From the NCBI GenBank assembly GCA_963082715.1, contig OY720456.1:9579610-9643609 (forward strand): a stretch of 64,000 nt of DNA, read 5' to 3'. The position numbers and the translations under genes are program-made. Shown in pieces: positions 11,451 to 22,337 of the stretch; within the stretch, counting starts at the first letter, position 1; every line of letters begins with the position of its first letter. Below the pieces are notes generated by a model. It was not told where the DNA came from and did no database searches. It was given only the letters and a program-made list of their open reading frames with translations. Source of the DNA: Harpalus rubripes. Lineage: Eukaryota; Arthropoda; Insecta; Coleoptera; Carabidae.

Positions 11451-11942
11451 CTACACCCCAATGGCCCTATTAATCCAATCCACAGTATGCGCTACCCTGT
11501 GATAAATCCCTGGTTGTCCCGGCTGCGCACACGAGTACCCCGCACTCACAATCCCAATCAAATACCACCTCCCTTGCTTCTGCAACATCAGGGGCCCCCC
11601 GGAATCCCCTTGACAGCTATCCCTCCCCCCATTTCTGTACCCCGCACACATCATCTCATCGTAGATGACAACCCCGATCCCCTTTGACCTGTGCCAGCGT
11701 TCGCAGATCCTGTTGTCGATGACCGGGACCGGCACGGCCTGGAGGGTCTGAGGGCGGAGTCTTGAGCCAGGGGAGAGGGCCCCCCAACCGGCAGCGACGC
11801 CCACCTCACCGAGGAAGTTTTCCCCCCGTACTGGGAGGCAGATTGGGGAGATGTGGGGGAGGCTGTGTGCGGTGCGGTCGAGGCGGAGAACTGCGACGTC
11901 GAAGCGGTCGGCTTGGGGAGTGAATTTGAAGTAGGGGTGGAC
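11451..11942 (-). CDS. Trypsin-like serine protease, last exon (catalytic Asp and Ser)
   Basis: The exon encodes 163 residues plus TAG. It opens at a TGTTACAG acceptor, phase 0, with VHPYFKF. The catalytic Asp is in RFDVAVLRLD and the CLP cysteine for the chain-linking disulfide follows. GWGALSPG, ERWHRS and MMCAGYRNGG precede DSCQGDSGGPL, which holds the catalytic Ser and the specificity Asp six residues before it. That Asp predicts trypsin-like cleavage after Arg or Lys. The exon ends HRVAHTVDWINRAIGV. The usual Trp of the SWG segment is Ala here (IVSAGYSC), as I recall for this insect subgroup. It is clearly GC-richer than its surroundings. It joins the 42110-42269 exon across a 30.2-kb intron. 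The S1A family is certain. The resemblance to insect Stubble-like or Drosophila CG8172-type proteases is from memory, so no symbol is given. Confidence 0.96.
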   Translation of the reverse strand, partial: VHPYFKFTPQADRFDVAVLRLDRTAHSLPHISPICLPVRGENFLGEVGVAAGWGALSPGSRLRPQTLQAVPVPVIDNRICERWHRSKGIGVVIYDEMMCAGYRNGGRDSCQGDSGGPLMLQKQGRWYLIGIVSAGYSCAQPGQPGIYHRVAHTVDWINRAIGV

Positions 11943-12303
11943 CTGTAACAGTTTAAGTGGTTATACGTAGTTGACATTGTAAGATAGTTTGCAATTTGAA
12001 ATGAGAAATAAGATCAAATATAGATCTTTTACATACAACAATACATTATTAATTTATTTTTATGATTTGAGAAATGAAATGAAAGGTTTGTTCAAACAGG
12101 TGTTTTCAACTAGTTCTGGACCGGTTCGAATTATAACTTGCGCGTGCATTGACGCGGATAATGAAATTTGACAAAATTCTGTTTAAAGCAGTAAAACTAT
12201 TGAAAACCAAGTAATCTAGCAGCTTAATGCTGGGTTTATGCAGACATTAAATTACAAATGTTTTCATTTTGACAGTTTAGTTTTTTCGATTCGATGCAGC
12301 AAA

Positions 12304-13671
12304 ATGTCATATAAGCTAGATATTCGTAAAGGAATTTACAATCTTGGTGGGCGAATGCCTACGTGTGATATTAGCTGTATTCTTTTTGGACAAAATCTCA
12401 GCTCGTCTCAAATCACTTCAGACAAACTCAGGAAATCGTTGTTCTTTTTGACACAACTGATCTGAGTTGTTCTGAGTAAACTCATTTCCTCCCTTTCCGA
12501 TGCTACACTGCCGGTTTACAAAACTCAAAATGATTTGAAACACTCAGTTTGCATTTTAAGGTTATATAATAAAACAAATTTTATATTCACATATACAGAC
12601 ATACTTACAATAATATATTTTCAACATTATCAATTTTTCGTTTATAAACAGTATCATAGTTCAGAAAATAAGTCAATAATTTTGACAGCTGTTACAACAA
12701 ATACTATCGGTAAAGAAGTAAGTGATAAAATGGAATTAAACTTGTTCTTTTTGCAAACATCATAACTCATATCAACTCAGCTCAGTTATGTACTGAGCTG
12801 AGTTTCAATTGGGTCAAAAAGAATACAGCTATTGTTGCAGTTTATCGCGAGCACAATATCTCTGTGGCAACAATTTATCGGAAAATAAAAGATTGTGAAG
12901 AAGGTATACCCTGTGTTAATATGCCCAAAAGTGATCTACTAAAAATTTTGAGACACATGAGAAAACAAAGATTAATTGCAGCCGTTAAAGACAAAGTGGT
13001 AGTGTCACAACGAACTGTAGCCAAGAAGATTCAATGTTTCGAAGACCACCGTTTTTAGAACACTTTCTCGAAATGACGTGGTGTTTCGAAAAAGAAGAAA
13101 GGCACCAAAATATACCGTAGCCCAATTATAAAGAATCCCTAGATGTTGTCATGCGTTTAGGCGCATTTATTTTCTCAATAAACTAAATTTGAGGATAAAA
13201 TTTTAGTATGGTGTGCCATTTCTGAAGCCGGATATATCTCACAGCCGTACATTGGTCGTGTTCGAGCAGAATCCTTAACTGCACAACTATATATTCAAAG
13301 ATGCCTCTCTAAATTGCTTCAATTTTTAAATACACAACACGCCAATGGATATAATGTTTTGGCCTGATCGAGCTTCGTACCATTACGCCAGAATAACTAG
13401 ATACTGGTATAACGAAAAAAACGTAGACTTTGTTCAGAAATTGGACAATCCTCCCAATGGACCTCAAACTCGATCAATAGAAGATTATTAGTCAATATTG
13501 ACCAGAAAAGTGTACGACAAGGGATGGGAAGCTGCAAATGAAGAACAATTACGACGTCGCATTTACCAACAGATTCGAGAAATCGATCCAGATGTTGTCC
13601 AGATGATGATGGGGAAAGTCAGAAGAAAATTAAGGGCTATTGAAGATAATGGTCTGTTATCAATAATTTAA
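12304..13671 (+). pseudogene. Tc1/mariner transposase pseudogene, DD37E type
   Basis: The frame starts at ATG 12304 (MSYKLDIRKGIYNLGG), is interrupted by a MITE at 12373-12830, and resumes with VAVYREHNISVATIYRK, a helix-turn-helix-like start. PKYTVAQL and RIPRCCHAFRRIYF follow after frame breaks. A deletion has removed the stretch that should hold the first catalytic Asp. KILVWCAISEAGYISQPYIG continues the catalytic domain, then a frameshift near 13335 leads to MFWPDRASYHYA with the second Asp. The Glu of SIEDY lies 37 residues further, the DD37E spacing known from ITmD37E and TRT mariners. The codon after it is TAG where Trp is expected. The ending RAIEDNGLLSII and TAA at 13669-13671 are intact. 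It is dead on several counts. Confidence 0.85.
12373..12830. mobile_element. MITE inserted in the mariner pseudogene
   Basis: The inverted ends are AGCTGTATTCTTTTTG on both sides, 458 bp in all. ATT is present on each side (12370-12372 and 12831-12833). Removing the element plus one ATT restores the transposase reading frame across the junction, which defines the target duplication as 3 bp. The 3-bp duplication suggests PIF/Harbinger, although ATT is not its usual TWA target. Internal words CTCAGCT/AGCTGAG are repeated several times. Confidence 0.75.
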
Positions 13672-14851
13672 ATGTTAAATATTAATTGTTATACTTATTG
13701 TTAATTGTTGTAATAATTAGTTTAAAAAGTAAAAGAATTTTAAAAAAGTTATCAGTATCTAAAAAATTTCTCAAAACTTTAGGACCATACGCTATTAGCT
13801 TCAAAAGACAAGATCCAAGTCGTTCATGAGAGTATATATGCACTTTATTCCAGTTCTGGTGTAAAGGTGTGCTCTATTTTCTCCTGCATAGAATAATGAG
13901 ATAAGTTACAAGTTTATTGGAGAATTTTATGCTAAAAGTTAGTTTATGTTTCATGTTTATATCGTACATACAGTAACATTGTAATATATTGGCCTCTGGC
14001 TGCAGATATGAGAATATATTGAATAATAAAAGTACCTACTAAAGGTTCAGCTTCAAATTATTTTGGCAAAAAAAACACATTTATCATATTTATAAGTTGA
14101 ATATTTTAATAAATTACAGTGAAAAACGAAACGTATAAATTTCTTTAAACCAATATATCATTTTATTTTAAATAAATACTATAATGTTATTAAAAAAAAC
14201 TTAAAGGGAAAACACCTTAACAATTCCCCGAAAAGTCAATTAATAACCACACCTTAGTTAACATACCGTCTGTGGTTTATCTGCCACACCTTTAGGCTGA
14301 AAGCACGATGATAGACTTTCAATTAATCTCTGAAAAAATCACCACTTTCAGGTTCAGAGTTCATTGTCGCATCCTTATCGGTTAGATCTCCGCAAGATTT
14401 ATTAACGAGTCGTTGAACCTTGCTAGATCAGATCATAATAATGAATGGATCTTTCTGAAGCGCCACGGGCATAGTTCCTGCTCTCAAGTTCATTAGTTCC
14501 TCGAAGATTTTATGATCCATAACTTCTATAATAAAAACTTCACAGAACTTTACTAAGTATTAGTTCGGTATTAATTCATGAATTTTATTATACGAGACAG
14601 AAAAGTAGATTCTTTTATATTCCCTTTAATTTTCCGGGTACCTAATTTACACACCAACGTAACTGAATTAAAACAGAAAAAAGAAAACATTAATTAGAAA
14701 TTTAAAAAGAGAGAATAATTCTGTAGTTGAGTTTTTAATTAAAACGTTTTTACTCTAGCTAAAAAATTCGTTTTGTATTAACTTTGGAACAATTCGAAAT
14801 CTTATAATGTGCTGTCAGCATAATATCTTAGGTCAACATTATTTAAATATT
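13672..14851. other. Spacer, nothing recognised
   Basis: AT-rich intronic DNA between the mariner remnant and a Helentron-like copy. No TIRs, exons or RNA genes could be supported. Confidence 0.4.
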
Positions 14852-15991
14852 AAAAATCTGATGTGGCCAGCACATAACCTCTCGCCAGATATTTTACCTG
14901 GTTGTACGCATAAAACGAAAAATATTTTTTTGTGCAACCGGACGCGAAATAAGCATTTCGCAGCCGCAATACAGGCCGCGAAATTCAATTTCGCGGCCAT
15001 TGTTATGATAACAGCCGCGAAATTCATTTCGCGGCCGCTACCATGACAACAGCCACTTTGACACTTGAGAATTGCATGGTTATGTTTATCAAATGTTAAT
15101 CCCATAGCCACCTTGAAAGCTAACTTTCTATTTACATTGAAACTGTTTAAAATTAATAAAATTTGTAATTACATATTTTTTACGGTTGCACAAAAAATAT
15201 TGTGTACACCTTGTCCGCGAAATCCTTTAGCGCCCTCGAGATTGTCTTGCCTCGGCCGCGAACGGCCTCGGCGACAATTTTTCTCTCGGTACGCTAAAGA
15301 GTGATTTCGCGGCCTTGATATACAAATAACTATTAAATACAAATACATATATTCATGTCTCACTACGAAATAATTCTCACATATATTTGCAAAATCTATG
15401 GGATATTTTAATATAAAGTATGTACAATACATACATTTTCTTTATATTCAATATCCTTCTTTTTCTACTTTCCTTTTCTTTTTCTTTATATTCGTACATA
15501 CAAATATTTTTGACAGTGACATTTATGTGTCAATTACAAACATTTGAATTTCTTGCCTCGAAGTAGTTTGATTTGAGAATTTTTACATCAAATTATTTTA
15601 TATGCATTTCTCTATCTCTAAATCTATAGAAGATATAATAATGAATTTATATTTATCGAATAAAGAATTTAACATTCTTTAATATAAGTATTTGCATAAA
15701 TTTTCGATAAATAATATTTAGATGATTTTTTTCTTGTAACTACTACTTCCGGTTTTCCAATTGTTATCAAAACTTATTCAACTCTTCCCATTAAAAATGT
15801 CTTAAGTCTTATAGTATTTGAGAAATCGTGGATCCAACATCCACACACACACATCCACACACACACATACGGACATCACCGTAAAAATGTTATAATCGGA
15901 TTCTAGGGACCTTAAAACGTGCTTATTCACTAAAATCTGGATATGCGATTTTTAGCATGAATACAATACCTCTCTTAGCGAGAGGTAAAAA
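14852..15991 (-). mobile_element. Helentron-like element, family 2, copy a
   Basis: On the minus strand it begins TTTTTACCTCTCGCTAAGAG with a local hairpin (ACCTCTC/GAGAGGT). It runs through GAATAAGCACGTTTTAAGGT and a short CA-rich tract (about 15841-15869). It ends with the 3' subterminal repeat GCGAGAGGT, then the common terminus GGCCAC-ATCAGATTTT (complement at 14852-14875). A CpG-rich element (14930-15334) is inserted near the 3' end. Copies b, c and d show the same order of blocks. There is no Rep-helicase coding region, so it is non-autonomous. Confidence 0.75.
14930..15334 (+). mobile_element. CpG-rich hairpin element, copy 1
   Basis: The insert interrupts Helentron copy a (copies b and c read straight through). 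It starts TGTGCAACCGGACGCG and ends CTTGATATACAAATAACTATT. GGCCGCGAAATTCAATTTCGCGGCC-type palindromes recur between 14978 and 15040, and TGCAACCG recurs inverted near 15184. It has an extra palindrome near 15240-15280 (ATTGTC..GACAAT around CGGCCGCGAACGGCC) that copy 2 at 25867-26263 lacks. No coding or superfamily signature was seen. Confidence 0.65.
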
Positions 15992-16211
15992 TGTAGATGA
16001 TAACAATTACTTGAATCCTCATTCATACAGCATTTATTTTGTTACACAGTCGACGTTTTGGTATAGCTGAACCCTCTTCCAGGTAAATTAGATCTTACAA
16101 AAATTTACTTACTCTCAGATACCTAAAATACAGTCAGTTTTTAAACATCGCACAAAAATTAATAAAATCACATAAACATCAGTTTGCTCTCAAAATACTG
16201 TTGTCGAAAAA

Positions 16212-16436
16212 ATTGGGATATGGAAAGGAATTATAATTTTTGAAATTGTAGTATTAGTGTTATTGCAGATGAAATTTTTGTTATACCCACACACATACAC
16301 GCATACGCACATGCACACACACACACATAAAGACATCATCGTAAAAATTGTAAAATCGTATTCTAGGGCTCATAAAACTTATCAAATTTTTTTATCAAAG
16401 AACAATACCTTCCTTACCTAAAGCTGAAAGAAGGTA
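16212..16436 (-). mobile_element. Helentron-like element, family 1, 3'-truncated fragment F
   Basis: The minus strand carries the 5' block of family 1: a degenerate ACCTTCTTTC..AGGAAGGT hairpin at the right edge, the TCTAGG and ATGATGTC words, and a short interrupted GT tract (complement at about 16286-16327). The match to copy D stops near 16212. Confidence 0.6.
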
Positions 16437-16680
16437 AAAGAATCCATTGTTACGGAAATATCGATACAATTTGTTTCAATATATTTTATAAATAAATTAA
16501 ATAACCATAACAATATTGTTACATATCATAACATTTAGGGCCATTTACACCTTCCGTCATACCTTTAGGTAAGGAAGGTATTGTTTTGGTCAAAAAATTC
16601 GATGGTGAGTTTTTATTGAAGAAGCACGTTACAGTCCGTAGAATACGATTTTACTATTTTTGCGATGATGTCTGTATGTC

Positions 16681-16689
16681 TATGTGTGT

Positions 16690-16774
<85 letters not shown>

Positions 16775-16806
16775 TGTGTGCGTGTGTATGTGTGCGTGTG
16801 TGTGTG
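16681..16806. repeat. (GT)n microsatellite of Helentron copy A
   Basis: An almost pure GT repeat with a few A or C interruptions near both ends. It occupies the fixed microsatellite position of the family. Cys-Val and Thr-His reading frames across it are artefacts. Confidence 0.95.
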
Positions 16807-16985
16807 ACGATTTTTTCTCCGTCAATAATTCTACTAACAAAACTAAAAATTATAATTCTTTCGTATTCCTCTTCGTTACATCCATATGAAGAGCTGATTA
16901 GATTTTGGTTATAATTGGTCGACCGGAAGTACTCTCATTTGAAGATTTGAACAGTTTTTCTTGAAAAAAGGCTGTTAAATATAAT

Positions 16986-17312
16986 AATTGCGTAGGCTTC
17001 CACAGTCTGAGTCATGAGAAATATTCGTTTTCCGGGAATGGACTATGTCATATTTTGCGTCAGAGCTCAACGTTTCGCCCGCAGTCGTATGGAGCATCTT
17101 CAGGAGTAAAGGGGATAGTACTGTCTTAAACAAGGTTACCCGACGTGCCAACCAAAAAAAACTTGGCCTCTAGCGTGGTTGACACGTCGGGTAACCTTAT
17201 TTAAGATAGTACTATCCCCCTTGCTCCTGAAGATGCCCCATACGACTGCGGGCGAAACGTTGAGCTCTGACTCAAAATATGACACAGTCCATTCCCGGAA
17301 AACGAATATTTC
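16986..17312. mobile_element. Palindromic Penelope-type element without ORF, 15-bp target duplication
   Basis: Inverted arms of the same pseudo-LTR as in the 54360-55266 copy (ATATTCGTTTTCCGGGAATG; CAACGTTTCGCCCGC; GGGTAACCTT) meet near 17155. The host word GCTGTTAAATATAAT is duplicated exactly at 16971-16985 and 17313-17327. There is no endonuclease or reverse transcriptase sequence, so it was mobilised in trans if it moved as it stands. Confidence 0.75.
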
Positions 17313-17470
17313 GCTGTTAAATATAATTTGGTCACATTTAATGTTATAATAAATATTAAAGAATATTTTATTCTCTATACGGTGTGATTATATTTTATAG
17401 GTACTTCATATTCAATTGATGTAGAGTTAAAAAATTATAAAGAAATTATAAATAATAAATATATAAATGT

Positions 17471-17709
17471 ATCATCACGGCATATTACCCATTGCTGGGT
17501 GTGCCAATCTGCTTTGTTCGCAGATATCAGTAATGATGATTACATATTTGTACCGTGCGGGCGTTTACCAGGCGTCACCTCACGGGCACTCATTGCTGGC
17601 GTGGAGAGTGCACCACAGGGGTCAATTTTGTGCCATTTAAAATTTGAAATATTGGTCGTCGGTCGGATTCGAACTCGGTTCCTCAGATTCGCGACCAGAC
17701 ACTCAGCAT
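17471..17709 (-). mobile_element. tRNA-derived SINE, copy 2, 5'-truncated
   Basis: It matches copy 1 from ATCATCACGGCATATTACCC through the B-box region (GGATTCGAACTCGG on the plus strand) and then stops before the 5' part of the tRNA-like head. It lies inside Helentron copy A. Truncation at the RNA 5' end is what target-primed reverse transcription would give. Confidence 0.75.
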
Positions 17710-17905
17710 AAAGCAGCCAGCTATGCAATAACGCTGGAAACAGCTAATATAAATTTAAAAATTCTGATAGACAGATTTGTCAAGTCAAGTACGATTGACA
17801 TTGTATGTTTGTTTTATTGCAAATATAGAATCAATTCTAAAAAACTTTCTGTATGGAATTTGTGCAAAGTGATGGAAGGTAATTTGCTGGCCACATCAGA
17901 TTTTT

Positions 17906-18768
17906 ACAATATAACTTTAGCACTTTAGTGAGCACTATAGCATTACTGTATAAAGTTTAAAATAAAGATAAGGTATTTTAAATTAAAGTCTTAAAGTGAA
18001 CCTAATTATGGAAACGTCCCTTTATTGTTATAATTTTAGTTATTACCTTTATTTATGTCAACGTGCATAACTAATATTTTCAGGAAACGTTAACGAACAT
18101 GTCACAAGAGCTAAATGAAATGTGCAAAATTACTTTGCATATATGTAAATTACCTTAACAATCTTATACTCAAAGAACTACACGTGCCGCTGTTGGCACA
18201 CAGTGTGATGTTTTCATAATTTTATTATTCTTTTTTGCATTTACGACTGCATAACTACATTTTACAGCACATTGTTGCTTTTTGTTAAAGGGTAAACCCC
18301 AGGCAAAATAACCATCAGCCAAATGAACCTGCGAAATAAAACAGGACGAAGTAACGAGAAATTTTGTAGCACGCTGTAAAAAATTACCGCGCAGAATGCA
18401 ATCTGCGGGCGAAGAAAAATAACGAATACGTGCAACACTATTTGTGATGTTTTCTGCATAATGAAATTGTAGTTTTTACAAAAGTTTGTATTTTAGATTA
18501 AAAAAGTTTTTGGTACTAACACGAATATAAATACAAATAATTTATTCGATAGTTAGAAAATTACTTAAAACGTGTAAGTTATATAAACAAATTGGCTAAA
18601 GTCTAGAATACCTATCAGTCCAGAATATTATTTTGATGTATATAGAGTTGCAAAACTATTAAAAACTATGAATTCCACAAAAATTAGGGTACGGAAAGAA
18701 ATATTTATAAAAATTTTGGTATTTTTTCTGAAAAAAGTAGGATCCTATAAAATAAGGTTGCCAGGCGT
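17906..18768. other. Spacer, nothing recognised
   Basis: AT-rich intronic DNA. A slightly GC-richer patch at about 18290-18440 shows no recognisable domain. Confidence 0.4.
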
Positions 18769-19518
18769 CCCGTATACAAAGTGTCTCACAACTCGCGCCC
18801 CAGACGAAACTGACACTTTCCGACGACAGTAGGTTGCCAACAAATAGGAGAAAATAATTTGCGGCTGCTTGCATAACGGAGTTACAAGACTTTTTAATCC
18901 ACCAATCCCGGAAGGATATCTTGAAGACCTGAAGATATCCTTCCGGTGTGATGATATTATTACAAAATAAAACTGGTTGCTAGGTTTTAAAAATACTACT
19001 AGTGAGTTACAAAATTTGTTTGACTTACTGTAATTTTGACACTTAGGATTGACTTTTCACTGTCAACAAATTTAGGTTAGCGAAGGTGTCATCCAAGATC
19101 ATCATTTATATCTTACAGTGCAACGTTCCGAATAGACTCGGGCTGCCTCTCTGGCGTTACGTCCACATTCTCCGAAAATTATAATCATTTCTCAGTAATC
19201 AGAGTTTGAATACATGGTAAGAATTTGCCTTTTTTTATTCACCTTGTCAAATTTAATTTGACACTGACATTTTTCGAAAACTACAGTTGCCCACACATTT
19301 TAAAGAAGATTTGATTTGTACAAAACCCTAGTAGGTAACGTAAAATTACGGCAAACACACGTTAAAGGTGTAGGTCTCTGATTGGTCAATTTTAAGACGT
19401 CTTTTATCGAATATCTTTTAAGCTAGATTTTTTTTTCTTCGAAATTACACATCCGAGTGCAGTCTCGTGTTTCCTCATTCGGTCTGGGGCGCGAGTTGTG
19501 AGACAGCCTGTATACGGG
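18769..19518. mobile_element. TIR element with CCCGTATACA ends
   Basis: Terminal inverted repeats start CCCGTATACA, and both continue with TGTCTCACAACTCGCGCCCC and AGAC, about 37 bp in all. A compact palindrome (CCGGAAGGATATCTTGAAG and its mirror, 18907-18945) sits inside. The size is 750 bp. No transposase frame was seen and no clear target duplication found. Confidence 0.65.
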
Positions 19519-19576
19519 ATTGTCCCTCTATTTCAGCTAAAATTTGAGTGTCCCGTAAAGTACTGTTCGGAACGCC

Positions 19577-19943
19577 CAATAGACACAATTGCAATTTACA
19601 CGAGCGCCTCTAGCGGCAAAACATAGAACTAATGGTTGATATGGTTACAACTTCCACAAAAAGAACTGTTACTTTTACACTACAGCCATCGTTTTAGTTG
19701 TACTATCGAATGATTTTCAATATCATTAAACAAAAAAGTAGCCAGAGGCTTTAAACTTTAAGCACATTTTTAACACAACGAACAAAAATCAGAATAGAGA
19801 ATTAGATTATAACACTGAATGGCAGATGCAAACAGAGTGACAGGTATAGTACTTAGGAGAGAGACGTTAAACGACGAGCGGGAATTTGTTTGGAAGCAAG
19901 AACTATCTCTCTCTTGAGTGTGACATCAATTCTGTGTCTATTG
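19577..19943. mobile_element. Small TIR element with CAATAGACACA ends
   Basis: CAATAGACACAATTG at the left is mirrored by CAATTCTGTGTCTATTG at the right, 367 bp apart. It lies just beyond the previous element. No coding sequence was seen, and it is probably a MITE. Confidence 0.5.
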
Positions 19944-21569
19944 TCCCGTATTTTGTGAGAAGCGCGACTTAATTAACATTTAATTATTATTTTATTTTGA
20001 GCAGTTTAATAGAATAATTATATATTACTCAGTAATATAATATTTTAATTTAATGCAACATTTTATTTTGCCCAAACGAAAAAGTACCCTCAGCGAGAAT
20101 TACAAAAGAATGGAAGTTTTTAGTTCGGCGATTTTTGATCACTCTGTATACACATTTACAAATACAGGGTGTCTTGGAAATAGGGGGACATGGCTTAACC
20201 ACAGATTCCTGGGACCAAAATAAGACGTTTTAACTAAACTTACCTGTGCACTGTTAAGCCAGTATTCTGCTTCAGTCTTTCTTTAAAAAAATTAATATTG
20301 CTTATAATAACGAAACGCTTTGTTCGATTTGAATGAAATTTGGGATGACCAGCCATATATATACAACTCATTTTTTAAGACGGTATTTGTTATTGTTAGT
20401 AAACAACTATAAAAATAAAATTTATTTAAATTTCAATAGCATTTTTCTCAATATTTTTATTATGTAAGGATATAAAATGATTACATAATTGAATTCAGAA
20501 AAAAATACTCTATCGAATGGGCCTAAAATATATATGCCATCCCATTTAAGAAAATATAACTTTGTGTTGTAACTTGAGAACCACTAGATTAAAAAAAATA
20601 TTTCTTCTGTTATGGAATGTCCTTCTTGGTCTCCTACAACTTTGTTTTATAGTATTTTTTTGTATATCTAATAACTTCCGAGAAAAATCGCGTTTCCTAG
20701 TTTCGTTTACATCTGTATATACCAGCTCCGTGCCCTAATTTTGTATTTCTGTTATATTTTAGCCACAAGAAGAAATTGCAACAAAAAAAATAAAATTTCA
20801 AGGGTGGTAGTTATTCCAGCCAACAAATTACAATATTATCGCAATCATCCAATATATTAGAAAAGATAAATCTAATTCTATGTCCAATAATAATCTATTA
20901 AAAATACTATTACCCAATATTAACGGGTCTCTGTATTGCAAGTACGATAAATTATGATCTCAATTAAAGAAATCAGAGCAAAAAAAAAATACGTAATAGG
21001 CAGCAATTTAATTGTGTAATTTCATGAATGAAACAAGTAAAATGAAATCAATTTCTGTAAAATTAATGCAGTACCATCGTGGCATGAAATTAATCGTTCT
21101 GTTAAATTGTGGAGAAAAAAATAACACAAATTAACAAATACCAGAACTTGATTTTAATACAAAAACATGGTAATATTGCCACGGACATTAAGCATCATAA
21201 AAACATTGTAACAATTTTCCGCCCTCATTATTACCTCCAAGAACTCAATCACCAATGCACGACAAACAAATAATTACTCATCATGCAAAAACAATGGAAT
21301 TAATAACATTCCTCCATTGTTGCACCAACGCAAAATAATAATGCTCACTTACATAACGTCACTTGCAAAACACGCTTTGCATATGGCGAGTTGAGAATCA
21401 TTTCACGAATCAGAAAAGTTAAGTTAGACGTTAGAATTACTCTTAATGATGTATTGTTTTTGAGAGTTTCAGGTGAACACGGAACAAGAGAATGAATTAC
21501 TGATCCGATAGCAGTTTCTTGCACTTTATATATACTGCACAAAATGTATCCATAAAACTATCACAGTTT
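19944..21569. other. Spacer, nothing recognised
   Basis: Intronic AT-rich DNA. An ACAGGGTGTC word near 20164 resembles a common TIR start, but no convincing partner was found nearby. Confidence 0.35.
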
Positions 21570-22337
21570 TTTTACTTTCCGTCACTTTCAGGTAAGGAAG
21601 GTATTGTCTTTGGTCAAAAAATTAGGTGGAGTTTTTGATGAATAAGCACGTTTTAGGGTCCCTAGAATACGATTTTGTGTGTGTGTGTGCGTGCGTGTGG
21701 GTGTGTGTGCGTGTGTGTGTGCGTATGTGTGTGTGCGTGTGTCTGTATGTGTGTGTGTGTCTGTGTGTGACAAAATTTTCTAATGCAATAACAATTCCAA
21801 AAATTATAATTCTTTCGTATTCCTCTTTATTACATCCATGTGAAGAGCTGATTAGATTTTGGTTAGAATTGGTCAACCGGAAGTACCCTCATTTGAAGAT
21901 TTTAACAGTTTTTCTTGAAAAAACGCTGTTAAATATAATTTGGTCACTTTAATGTTATTATAAATATTAAAGAATATTTTATTCTCTACTAAATATCATT
22001 TTTTCGCATTTAATGTATTTACAAATATTAAAGAATATTTTATTCTATATACGATTTGAATTCATTTTATACTTCATATTAAATGGATATAGAGTTAAAT
22101 TATAAAGAAATTAAATATCATATATTAGCCAGCTATGCTATAACTCTGGAAATAGCTGCTATATTAAGAAAGTTCTGATTGAAAGGTGTCAGTGTCAAGT
22201 GCAGTTGACAGTATGTTTGTGTTATAATTTTACTGGAAATATATGATCTTTTGCTTTCTATATCGAATTTGTATAAAATACATACAACTGTCTTAAGGTA
22301 ATGTACAAGAAATAATTGTGCTGACCATATCAGATTT
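21570..22337 (+). mobile_element. Helentron-like element, family 1, copy B
   Basis: It starts TTTTACTTTCCGTCACTTTCAG with GGAAGG closing the hairpin, followed by an interrupted GT tract (about 21676-21770) and the block ending in a single 3' unit. The terminus is degraded (GACCATATCAGATTT in place of GGCCACATCAGATTT). It has no nested insertion and so gives a good reference layout of about 770 bp. Confidence 0.75.

Larger units (their letters stand above)
16544..17905 (+). mobile_element. Helentron-like element, family 1, copy A, with two nested insertions
   Basis: It starts TTTACACCTTCCGTCATACC with GGAAGGT completing the local hairpin, passes a (GT)n tract of about 125 bp (16681-16806), and ends GATGGAAGGTAATTTGCTGG then CCACATCAGATTTTT. 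A palindromic Penelope-type insert (16986-17312) and a truncated SINE (17471-17709) split the middle. Removing them restores colinearity with copies B and E. Confidence 0.75.

Noticed and set aside
16613..16889. CRISPR-like or tandem coding repeats
   Set aside because: Simple GT microsatellite; no spacers and a eukaryotic context.
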